Positions 1 through 6,004 of a stretch of DNA of 10,930 bases are shown one piece after another. The DNA is taken from positions 1 through 10,930 of the forward strand of contig DAOWCY010000229.1 of NCBI GenBank assembly GCA_030639305.1, read 5' to 3'. Every line of letters starts with the position of its first letter. The stretch's first letter is position 1. The notes under the pieces were generated by a model. The model did no database searches, was not told the origin of the DNA, and saw nothing but the letters and a program-made list of their open reading frames with translations. Made by a program: the position numbers and the translations under genes. The DNA is from JAGLQA01 sp023135565 (lineage in GTDB: Bacteria > Acidobacteriota > Aminicenantia > UBA2199).

Positions 1-395
1 CCGGCCTTTGTGGCCTCTGATCCGCGGGTCTGTCCGGCCTTTTGGCTCCCTGATCCCGCGGTTTGTTCGGCCTTTGTGGCCTCTGATCCGGCGGTCTGTC
101 CGGGCTTTTGGCTCCCTGATCCGGCGGTCTGTTCGGCCTTTGTGGCCTCTGATCCGCGGGTCTGTCCGGTCTTTTGGCTCCCTGATCCGGCGGTTTGTTC
201 GGCCTTTGTGGCCTCTGATCCGGCGGTCTGTCCGGCCTTTTGGCTCCCTGATCCGGCGGTTTGTTCGGCCTTTGTGGCCTCTGATCCGGCGGTCTTTCCG
301 GCCTTTTGGCTCTCGGATCCGCCGGTCTGTCGGGCCTTCTTGCTCCCTGATCCGGCGGTCTGTCGGGCCTTTTAGTTCTCGGATCCGACGCTCTT
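1..395 (-). repeat. 66-bp tandem repeats (two 33-bp half-units) within the infB linker
   Basis: On the plus strand the phrase GGCCTTTGTGGCCTCTGATCC recurs at 3, 69, 135, 201 and 267, exactly 66 bp apart. A related half-unit, CCTTTTGGCTCCCTGATCC-like, lies midway, giving a 33-bp sub-period. More diverged 33-bp units continue at about 300, 333 and 366. In the infB frame each 66-bp unit encodes 22 residues alternating RPPDQGAKRPD and RPPDQRPQRPN types. The array reaches the left edge, so total copy number is unknown. The outer copies (300-395) are more degenerate than those at 3-290, as expected of an array expanded by duplication in its middle or far end. Confidence 0.92.
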
Positions 396-778
396 GGTTT
401 CTCTTCGTTCACTGCTGCTTCTACCGCCGGTTTTTTCTTTATCTCTTCGCGGGGTTTTTCCGCTTCCGGTTCTTCCTTTTTATCCGCCTTATCCGGGGCC
501 GGGGCTGTTTCCTTAGGAGGTTCTTCCTTTATTTCTATTGTTTGTTTAGCTTTTGTATGTTTATCTTTTTTTGCTTTCTCTCTATTGTCAAATTCGCCGT
601 TCACATACGCGTACTTCTTGTCGCCGCTGGAAAACTCCCGCAGCAATTCAAGTTGATCCATCGAAATAACAGATGAGTGAGATTTTACCGGCATTTTGAT
701 TTTTTCTAAAAAAAACATGGCCAATTTATTCGATATTTTAAACTGTTTCGTCGCTTCATGTAGTTTAATGGTCTGCAT
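1..778 (-). CDS. infB: translation initiation factor IF-2, N-terminal part (runs off left edge)
   Basis: IF-2 is the GTPase that places initiator tRNA on the 30S subunit. Only the first 259 codons are in the window, so the G domain is not visible. The call rests on the N-terminus, starting MQTIKLHEATKQFKIS and continuing to a KMPVKSHSS segment at about residues 28-36. This matches the small helical IF2_N domain (pattern of L..E.AK....S, then G/M..VKSH.S). The position directly after nusA, as in the classical nusA-infB operon, supports it. Residues about 60-130 are Lys/Glu/Pro-rich linker, and from about 135 to the edge the linker becomes a Pro/Arg/Asp/Gln repeat (listed separately). The ATG at 778 is supported by a strong SD, GGAGG at 787-791. 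The frame stays open to base 1. The plus strand is also open over most of this stretch, but only as a by-product of the repeats. Confidence 0.88.
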   Translation of the reverse strand, partial: MQTIKLHEATKQFKISNKLAMFFLEKIKMPVKSHSSVISMDQLELLREFSSGDKKYAYVNGEFDNREKAKKDKHTKAKQTIEIKEEPPKETAPAPDKADKKEEPEAEKPREEIKKKPAVEAAVNEEKPRASDPRTKRPDRPPDQGARRPDRPADPRAKRPERPPDQRPQRPNKPPDQGAKRPDRPPDQRPQRPNKPPDQGAKRPDRPADQRPQRPNRPPDQGAKSPDRPPDQRPQRPNKPRDQGAKRPDRPADQRPQRP

Positions 779-784
779 TAAGTG

Positions 785-793
785 CTCCTCCTA
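785..793 (-). promoter_or_regulatory. infB ribosome binding site overlapping the nusA stop codon
   Basis: Read on the minus strand, TAGGAGGAG contains the TAG stop of nusA (791-793) as the first bases of the SD. It sits 6 nt before the infB ATG at 778. The arrangement implies co-transcription and probable translational coupling of nusA and infB. Confidence 0.85.
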
Positions 794-1852
794 CAATTTT
801 TTTTGAGTAGATTCGCTTCGTTTGTCCATCCTGTTGGTCAACTGGATATTCCACTTAGTCAGTTTGGAAGCTAATTTTATATTTATTCCTCTTTTCCCTA
901 TGGCAGCCGAAAGAGTTTTATCTGTAACCGTAGCTTCGGCTTTGGTTTGGGCGAGGTCTACGATTGTTACTTTCACAATTTCAGCCGGCGTCAGCGCTGA
1001 GGCGATAAACCTTTCAGGAGAATCACTGTAGGCTATTACATCGATTCTCTCTCCCCGCAGCTCCTTGGTGATGGAGAGGACCCTATTTCCATTCATGCCT
1101 ACGATTGCACCTACCGGGTCTACAGCTTTATCGACGGAATAGACCGCCACTTTCGTTTTAAAGCCCGGTTCCCTGGAAACCGAATATATTTTTACAATTC
1201 CCTCGGCAACTTCCGGCACTTCCATCTTAATCAGTTCAACGACAAAATCATTCATATATCGCGAACCCAAAATTAGAGGGCCTTTGCCTTCGGGAAAAAC
1301 TCTTTTAATATAAAACCTTACGATATCACCCCTGTAAAAAACATCCTTTGGCGATAGTTCTTTTGGAGGGATGATCGCTTCACCGACATCGAGGTTTACA
1401 ATCACGTTATTTTTTTCGATCCTGCCGACTTCGCCTGAAAGAAGTGTGCCTGTAAGAGGTAGATATTTGGAATATATTTTCTGCTGTTCCGCTTTCATGA
1501 CCTTTTGCATAATGATCTGTTTGGCTGCCTGGGCGGCAACCCGGCCTAAGGTTTCACCGGGCAGGAATATTTTTATTTCCTCGCCTTCCCTGGCTTTGGA
1601 ATCGTATTTTAATGCATCTTTCCAACTGATTTCCGAGGTAGGGTCTTCTACGTCTTTGACAACGAGTTTGTTACAGTAGACCTTGATACTCCCTTTATCT
1701 TTATCTATTTCGACATGAACGTCGGTTTCATAATCGAAATATTTATCGGCAACGGTCAGTAACGCTTCTTCGATGGCAGAATAAAAAATGTCCGGAGATA
1801 TTCCGCGCTCTTTGCTCAGCTCTTTTATGCTTCTCAACAGTTCTTCTGCCAT
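791..1852 (-). CDS. nusA: transcription termination/antitermination factor NusA
   Basis: NusA binds RNA polymerase and nascent RNA and modulates pausing, termination and antitermination. The 353-residue protein has the standard order: N-terminal RNAP-binding domain (1 to about 128, ending in the AAQAAKQIIMQK helix), S1 domain (about 133-200), KH1 (about 203-280, with DPVGAIVGMNGNR at 245-257 and the ELRGERIDV strand) and KH2 (about 283-345, with AAIGKRGINIKLASKL at 316-331). It stops soon after KH2, so it lacks the C-terminal acidic repeats of the roughly 495-residue E. coli protein and resembles the short Firmicutes-type form. The ATG at 1852 has a GAGGA SD about 7 nt upstream. It is the first gene of its transcription unit. 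The usual upstream neighbour rimP is absent, replaced by a divergent promoter region. infB follows after 12 nt, with no ylxR or ribosomal protein gene between. Confidence 0.95.
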   Translation of the reverse strand: MAEELLRSIKELSKERGISPDIFYSAIEEALLTVADKYFDYETDVHVEIDKDKGSIKVYCNKLVVKDVEDPTSEISWKDALKYDSKAREGEEIKIFLPGETLGRVAAQAAKQIIMQKVMKAEQQKIYSKYLPLTGTLLSGEVGRIEKNNVIVNLDVGEAIIPPKELSPKDVFYRGDIVRFYIKRVFPEGKGPLILGSRYMNDFVVELIKMEVPEVAEGIVKIYSVSREPGFKTKVAVYSVDKAVDPVGAIVGMNGNRVLSITKELRGERIDVIAYSDSPERFIASALTPAEIVKVTIVDLAQTKAEATVTDKTLSAAIGKRGINIKLASKLTKWNIQLTNRMDKRSESTQKKL

Positions 1853-1880
1853 ATATAGTCCTCATTTTTTTTTAGAGTCC

Positions 1881-1909
1881 ATTATAATGAATTTTCCAAC
1901 AAAAAGCAA
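1881..1909 (-). promoter_or_regulatory. predicted sigma70-type promoter of nusA-infB
   Basis: On the minus strand a perfect TATAAT (1881-1886) lies 17 bp from TTGCTT (1904-1909). Transcription would start near 1874, giving a leader of about 20 nt before the nusA ATG that includes the SD. This supports nusA as the first gene of the unit. Confidence 0.65.
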
Positions 1910-1967
1910 GTAAACATTTGATTAAGGGTTAACATTCCCGAAAAATTTAAAAAAATAACTCTTTTGG

Positions 1968-1997
1968 TTGACAAACCGGTGGTTCCCATGCTATATT
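1968..1997 (+). promoter_or_regulatory. predicted sigma70-type promoter of the cytochrome operon
   Basis: A perfect TTGACA (1968-1973) is followed after 18 bp by TATATT (1992-1997), a 5/6 match to the -10 consensus. Transcription would start near 2004, with a leader of about 65 nt before the ATG at 2069. It is the only clear promoter ahead of the NHL/cytochrome/ResB genes. No obvious operator palindrome was seen beside it. Confidence 0.65.
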
Positions 1998-2068
1998 AAT
2001 ATATCTATAGTTTGTGTCCAACCTGGAAGAACTGTAATCTCAAATAAAAAATATATGGAGAAGGTAAC

Positions 2069-2977
2069 ATGAGAAAAAAAGCATTAGCAAGCGCAAGGTT
2101 TGCGATATTTATTTTCAGTTTATCCTGCTGCCTTTCGATTGTAACCGCCGATACAGAAGCCGATATACAAGCGGGAGTTCAAAGCCTCAGCTATCCTGTG
2201 AGGATCGCTTTCGATCCCGACAAAAACCTGGTGGTATCGGATTCCCGGCAGAAGAAAGTTTTTGTCTTAGACCGGGATACGTTGGAAATAACCCGCGGTT
2301 TCCCTGTGGACGGCAGGCCGCTGGCAGTCGGGTGTGTAAGTAATCGTATCATTGTCGGCAACGAAACAAGAAACCGGGTGGAAGTTTACAAGGGAAACGG
2401 CCGCCTGCTTTATTATTTCGACACCCCGGTGCAGCGGCCTATGGATATGGCTGTAGACATTAACCGCAATTGCATCTTCGTGGTAGACGGCGGGCAGAAG
2501 GCAGTGATCGTATTTGACCTGCAGGGAAATTTGCTCCTTACTATTCCCGGCGCTCCCCCGGACACCGGTATACTTACCAATCCCACTGCCATTGCCATAG
2601 ATTCCGTCAGGAAGAGGGTCTATGTCAGCGATTACGGCGACCAGGCAAACCGTATCTACCCCCGCATACAGATTTTCCGTTACAGCGGCAGACATGTGTC
2701 TACGATTGCGGGCAAGATAGGGATGTTCGGCTCCCGCTTCTCCAGGCCCCAGGGGCTGGCAGTGACCGGCAAAGGGCAGGTGCTGATGTTGGACTGTTTC
2801 TCAGCCGAAATTATGATGTTCGATGAGGCCAGTGGAGCGCTTCTTAAGACCTTTGGCGAATACGGTACGGCTCCCGGTCAGATGAGGCTGCCGCTCGATA
2901 TGGTGTACGATCCCGGTTCTAAGAGAGTTTTTGTCACCAATAACGGCGCCGGGCGCATCGAAGTGCTCACTAAATAA
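2069..2977 (+). CDS. secreted NHL-repeat beta-propeller protein
   Basis: This 302-residue protein has a Sec-type signal peptide: MRKK, a hydrophobic core at residues 11-25, and a possible signal peptidase I site after VTA at 25-27. The mature protein is then periplasmic or extracellular. The rest is a series of blades with the NHL/SMP-30-like pattern 'xP..IA.D...  ..V.VSD....+I.VFD..G': SYPVRIAFDPDKNLVVSDS (40-58), RPMDMAVD (about 123-130), NPTAIAIDSVRKRVYVSDYG, RPQGLAVTGKGQVLMLD and LPLDMVYDPGSKRVFVTNNG. About six blades fit the length. NHL propellers are binding scaffolds and no catalytic residues are evident. It begins an operon and is followed after 11 nt by a multiheme cytochrome, so a structural or docking role in the same electron-transfer complex is inferred, not shown. 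SD GGAGAAGG at 2057-2064. The double Cys at 20-21 is not in a good lipobox context. Confidence 0.85.
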   Translation: MRKKALASARFAIFIFSLSCCLSIVTADTEADIQAGVQSLSYPVRIAFDPDKNLVVSDSRQKKVFVLDRDTLEITRGFPVDGRPLAVGCVSNRIIVGNETRNRVEVYKGNGRLLYYFDTPVQRPMDMAVDINRNCIFVVDGGQKAVIVFDLQGNLLLTIPGAPPDTGILTNPTAIAIDSVRKRVYVSDYGDQANRIYPRIQIFRYSGRHVSTIAGKIGMFGSRFSRPQGLAVTGKGQVLMLDCFSAEIMMFDEASGALLKTFGEYGTAPGQMRLPLDMVYDPGSKRVFVTNNGAGRIEVLTK

Positions 2978-2988
2978 AGGGGATAACC

Positions 2989-4626
2989 ATGAAAAAGACA
3001 TTGAAATTAACAATTCCTGTTTTTGTATTGGTGATAGCCGCGGCTGTTTTAGTTTTTGGTCCCAAAGGTACAGGGGCGTTGAATCCCAACCATGATTGTT
3101 CTATTTGTCACAACACCCACAGCGCACCGGGCCAGGCTTTGACTAATAACGCGGTGGCAACCGATATGTGTTTGTCCTGCCACGGGGCAGCCGGATCATC
3201 TTCTTTGAAAGCGGAAGTGCATTTGGGCAGTACTTACGGCGCCTTCGAGATGGGCTGCATCGACTGTCACAATCCCCACGACAATGTGCCTAACTGGCGC
3301 GGCGGCACGAATATCAAAATGATCGGCGCAGACCTGGCCGGCAGCGTAGGCACCATCACAACCCCCAACAGCGGTACCGTCGATGTGGTTTTCGAGAGCC
3401 GCGGCACCGACGCCTCCGAGCCCTCTTTGTATTCTTTTGCAGACGGCGATGAGGATGGCGACGGCACTTATGACAATGTTTGCGAAGTCTGTCATACCCA
3501 GGTTAGTCACCATCGCAACAGTACCAGCGGCGGTGACCATACTCATTATGTAGGGCAGACCTGCACCGACTGTCATCCCCATGACGGCAATTTCGCTCCT
3601 TCCGGGGGCGGCAGTTGCACCGGCTGTCACAGCACGGCCCAGGGCAGCCGGAGGGCGGTTGTAGGCGAGTTCTCACTGGCCAGTCACCACGTGCTGGCCG
3701 GGGCGGTTACTTCCGACGACTGCGGCGTGTGCCACTATGAACCTTTGGATATGGCTACCTATCACAATAACGGTGATGTAGATTTGATGAATCCCGACAC
3801 CGGGGCGCGTTTAACCGGTTTTACTTCTTTTACCAGGAATACTAGCAGCGCCTCTTTAGAATCCTGGGTGACCGACATACAGGACAATCACTGTATGAAA
3901 TGTCACGATTCGGACGGCGCTACATTCACCAATTTCAGCGGCAATGCGCTGCGGCCTTTCTCTTCGGGGGCCAAAGACGTACCTAATACCTTCGCCCAAT
4001 TCGATACCGGCAACACTTACCACCATGCGGTACGGGGCACGGTAGGCAACTCTTTCTGTAACAGCGCTACCATGGTAGCTCCCTGGGACAGCGGTGGGCC
4101 GCACGTGATCTCTTGTTTCGACTGCCACGTCACCAGCGGTCACGGCAGCAGCAACCAGAGAATGCTGCTAACCGCCATTGACTTAGATACTATGGAATCC
4201 GGAACGCCTACTAATGACACCGGCATTTCTGTAGAAACGTTCTGCGTCCTGTGCCATAAAGCCAGCGAATACCAGACCGGCAGTAACAATTCAAAATTTG
4301 AGTTCCACGGCAGCAACCAAAACCAGCACCGAGCCAGCGGCGGCAACGAATTGGGCTGCCTGGGCTGTCATGGCGGCATCGTCAACTATGGTTTAGTGCC
4401 GAACGGCACTGCGCGGGGCAATATCCACGGCGGCAGCTTTACCTGGCCCAGCGGCACCTGGTCGGCGGGGTCCGTGACTCCAACCTTCATGGTAGGCGGC
4501 TGGAACAGCGGCTGGGAGGCCAATACTTCCGCCGGAAAAGATGGCTGCGGCGGCGGTGATTGTAACCACCCCGGGAGGGCTGATAAAGGCACCCCGGGCA
4601 AAGAGTACACCCAAATCGCTGATTAA
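2989..4626 (+). CDS. multiheme cytochrome c with 11 CXXCH motifs
   Basis: This is a 545-residue exported electron-transfer protein. The N-terminal signal sequence (1 to about 30) has a possible cleavage after GTGA. Eleven canonical CXXCH heme-attachment sites start at residues 37, 61, 90, 165, 192, 210, 245, 302, 376, 419 and 457. The first three (CSICHNTH, CLSCH, CIDCHNPH) have the doubled-CXXCH appearance common in periplasmic or outer-surface multiheme proteins of metal-reducing bacteria. Numerous other His residues (44, 174-175, 184, 186, 233-234, 345-346, 440, 447, 480) could be distal ligands. An Asp-rich loop DGDEDGDG (152-159) looks calcium-binding. Near the C-terminus CGGGDCNH (520-527) is Cys-X4-Cys-Asn-His, not a standard heme site. 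The SD AGGGG at 2978-2982 abuts the NHL stop. Whether it reduces metals, feeds an oxidoreductase or forms filaments cannot be told; no porin gene is in the window. Confidence 0.93.
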   Translation: MKKTLKLTIPVFVLVIAAAVLVFGPKGTGALNPNHDCSICHNTHSAPGQALTNNAVATDMCLSCHGAAGSSSLKAEVHLGSTYGAFEMGCIDCHNPHDNVPNWRGGTNIKMIGADLAGSVGTITTPNSGTVDVVFESRGTDASEPSLYSFADGDEDGDGTYDNVCEVCHTQVSHHRNSTSGGDHTHYVGQTCTDCHPHDGNFAPSGGGSCTGCHSTAQGSRRAVVGEFSLASHHVLAGAVTSDDCGVCHYEPLDMATYHNNGDVDLMNPDTGARLTGFTSFTRNTSSASLESWVTDIQDNHCMKCHDSDGATFTNFSGNALRPFSSGAKDVPNTFAQFDTGNTYHHAVRGTVGNSFCNSATMVAPWDSGGPHVISCFDCHVTSGHGSSNQRMLLTAIDLDTMESGTPTNDTGISVETFCVLCHKASEYQTGSNNSKFEFHGSNQNQHRASGGNELGCLGCHGGIVNYGLVPNGTARGNIHGGSFTWPSGTWSAGSVTPTFMVGGWNSGWEANTSAGKDGCGGGDCNHPGRADKGTPGKEYTQIAD

Positions 4627-4629
4627 ATA

Positions 4630-5766
4630 TTGCGTAAAAAAAAATTCTTTAATAAACTGCTTGCTGCGTTAAGTTCATCGAAACTGGCGTTAGCGCTGGT
4701 GCTGCTGTTGATCGTTTTTTCTATTGCCGGGGCGATGCTGCCACAGGAGGGGTTGTTCAAGGCTGCCGAAATCACCCGCTGGCAGCAGCAGCACCCGCTG
4801 GTCACAACACTGTTCAAACCCCTTGGTCTATTCCGGGTGTTCCACTCCGTGCCTTTCCTAATTATTATTCTTCTTTTTACTGTCAATACTCTAACCTGTA
4901 CCGGTTTGTTTCTTTACCGGGAAGGGGGGCTTGCCGCCTTTAAAGGCCCTGGAGCCATGAGGCGATACGGTTTTCTTTTCCTGCATCTCAGCTTGATTGT
5001 TCTTTTTGCCGGGGGGTTCTTGAGCACAGCCGCCGGTTTAGACGGGCGTATTCTTCTCACCGAAGGTCAGAGTTTTAAAGAAGAACGTAGTAATTATCTC
5101 CGGCTGGTGGAAGGCCCGCTGCGCAGGGAAAACCACAAAGGATTCATTTTGCTTTTAAAGGAACTGAAAGTCAAATATGAACGGCAAGTTCACCCGGTGG
5201 ATGTAGTATCCTACCTGGAGGTGGGCGATAGTTCCGGGAAAACAGGCGAAGGTATTGTAAAAATAAACTATCCCTTTAGTTATCGCGGGCTTACCTTTAC
5301 CCACCATGAAATAGGATTTTCTCCGCGCATCATGATCCGGGACGAAAAAAATAATAAACTGCTGGTCAATTCATTCGTGGCTCTCAAGACTTTCCGCACA
5401 GGTGTGGAATGGGAGTACCGGGATTTTTTGCCTTTGCCTTTTTTCAAACAGCGGGTTATCGTGACGGTTTACCCGGCCTATAAGCAGGTAGGCGACAAAG
5501 TGCAAAAAAGCGGGGAAACACCTGATAATCCTATGCTTTTAATCGAAATGGAAGACGAATCGGGCAAAGTAGTGTTTAAAGGCCGGGCGCCTTTTCGCGG
5601 CAGCGCCGAAATCGGCGGCTACTCTTTTCATTTTGCCGAATTGAGGCGTTGGGTCTCTTTCCGGGTGACGGACGATCCGGGCTACCCCATCGTTTTGCTG
5701 GCTTTGTGGATGGGATTGGCAGCCATCTTGCTGCGCTACATCCCAGATATTGCTAAGTGGCGGTAA
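4630..5766 (+). CDS. resB: cytochrome c biogenesis protein ResB/CcsB (Ccs1), TTG start
   Basis: ResB pairs with CcsA in System II to move heme across the membrane and hold apocytochrome for ligation. The 378-residue sequence has TM1 with the family signature SSSKLALALVLLLIVFSIAG (about 16-35) ending in LPQ, TM2 around FLIIILLFTVNTLTCTGLFL, TM3 FLFLHLSLIVLFAGGFLS carrying a His, a large extracytoplasmic domain with FSYRGLTFTHHEIGFSP, and a final TM after DDPGYPIVLLALWMGLAAILL. The start is taken as TTG at 4630, only 3 nt after the cytochrome stop. It gives the complete positively charged N-terminus before TM1; the first in-frame ATG (about 4734) would cut into it. No convincing SD precedes the TTG, so translation probably depends on coupling to the cytochrome gene. 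The partner ccsA lies downstream beyond a repeat insert. Confidence 0.9.
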   Translation: MRKKKFFNKLLAALSSSKLALALVLLLIVFSIAGAMLPQEGLFKAAEITRWQQQHPLVTTLFKPLGLFRVFHSVPFLIIILLFTVNTLTCTGLFLYREGGLAAFKGPGAMRRYGFLFLHLSLIVLFAGGFLSTAAGLDGRILLTEGQSFKEERSNYLRLVEGPLRRENHKGFILLLKELKVKYERQVHPVDVVSYLEVGDSSGKTGEGIVKINYPFSYRGLTFTHHEIGFSPRIMIRDEKNNKLLVNSFVALKTFRTGVEWEYRDFLPLPFFKQRVIVTVYPAYKQVGDKVQKSGETPDNPMLLIEMEDESGKVVFKGRAPFRGSAEIGGYSFHFAELRRWVSFRVTDDPGYPIVLLALWMGLAAILLRYIPDIAKWR

Positions 5767-5780
5767 GATGCCTCCGGCGG

Positions 5781-5795
5781 GGGTGCGGCGCACCC
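5781..5795 (+). other. GC hairpin just after resB
   Basis: GGGTGC-GGC-GCACCC forms a 6-bp stem with a 3-nt loop, starting 15 nt after the resB stop. There is no clear U-tract directly behind it (only CTTTT a few bases later), so it is not a convincing intrinsic terminator. It could protect the 3' end of the upstream message. Confidence 0.45.
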
Positions 5796-5828
5796 ACCCT
5801 TTTAGCCTCCGGCGGCCCTGCCGGGGGC

Positions 5829-5848
5829 CAAACTTTTGTAAAAGTTTG
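5829..5848. repeat. AT-rich perfect inverted repeat (module B), copy 1
   Basis: CAAACTTTTGTAAAAGTTTG is a 9-bp inverted repeat around GT. It is followed by ATCAAAACTTTT, which can alternatively pair with the AAAAGTTT arm, so two mutually exclusive hairpins are possible. The same 20-mer occurs at 8477-8496, and inverted at about 6978-6997. Confidence 0.8.
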
Positions 5849-5909
5849 ATCAAAACTTTTTATAATTTAAAAACGAGAAGCGCTCACCCGCTGCTCCCTG
5901 CCGTTTTTC

Positions 5910-5933
5910 TTCGTGCCCTTCGTGTCCTTCGTG
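5910..5933 (+). repeat. TTCGTG triple repeat with 9-bp period
   Basis: TTCGTG occurs at 5910, 5919 and 5928, separated by CCC and TCC and followed by GTAAAA. A diverged double version (TTTGTG at 7195, TTCGTG at 7205, followed by GTTAAA) lies in the gap before the radical SAM gene. Both are intergenic and in the same orientation relative to the downstream gene. Confidence 0.7.
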
Positions 5934-5959
5934 GTAAAATATCCCCCCGGAGGCTAAAA

Positions 5960-5989
5960 GGCTGGGGCTGAATGCTGGCGCTGGGGCTG
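5960..5989 (+). repeat. 30-bp GCTGG-rich box (module D) upstream of ccsA
   Basis: The box begins GGCTGGGGCTGAATGCTGG and ends CTGGGGCTG. It matches 25 of 30 positions of a box at 10657-10686 on the minus strand, in the leader of the C69 gene. Both copies share the core GCTGAATGCTGG and read in the sense direction of the gene they precede. Confidence 0.7.
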
Positions 5990-5993
5990 TTTT

Positions 5994-5999
5994 AGGAGG
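5994..5999 (+). promoter_or_regulatory. ccsA ribosome binding site
   Basis: AGGAGG lies 5 nt before the ATG at 6005 (TAATT spacer). This strong independent SD means ccsA translation does not depend on coupling to resB despite the intervening repeat element. Confidence 0.8.
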
Positions 6000-6004
6000 T
6001 AATT

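Larger units (their letters stand above)
5793..5966 (+). repeat. MITE-like repeat element with terminal inverted repeats between resB and ccsA
   Basis: CCTTTTAGCCTCCGG (5798-5812) is exactly inverted as CCGGAGGCTAAAAGG (5947-5961). Extending outward gives 19 of 20 paired positions (5793-5812 against 5947-5966). Between them lie, in order, the GC hairpin A (5806-5827), AT hairpin B (5829-5860), a truncated C module (about 5874-5903) and a triple TTCGTG repeat. A+B here (5806-5860) is identical over 55 of 55 bases to 8454-8508. The element carries no credible gene; the open frame across it is a by-product. It accounts for nearly all of the 238-bp gap that splits the resB-ccsA pair, which are usually adjacent or fused. 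Confidence 0.75.

Noticed and set aside
8..676. Long plus-strand open frames opposite infB
   Set aside because: They arise because the 33/66-bp repeats lack stops in several frames. They have no SD and encode low-complexity repeats, while the minus strand gives a recognisable IF-2 N-terminus with a strong SD.
2126..2132. Lipoprotein signal in the NHL protein (Cys20/Cys21)
   Set aside because: The residues before the Cys pair (S-L-S-C) do not fit a lipobox, and a better signal peptidase I site (VTA) follows.
2267..3013. Minus-strand open frames opposite the NHL and cytochrome genes
   Set aside because: The plus-strand products have signal peptides, NHL blades and eleven CXXCH motifs, whereas the minus-strand frames have no recognisable domains or SDs.
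5767..5800. Intrinsic terminator after resB
   Set aside because: The GGGTGC/GCACCC hairpin has no adjacent run of T residues, and ccsA downstream belongs to the same functional unit.
5750..5971. 73-residue plus-strand ORF between resB and ccsA
   Set aside because: It overlaps the resB end and runs through repeat modules A, B and TTCGTG. It has no SD, and its sequence follows the repeats instead of any protein pattern.
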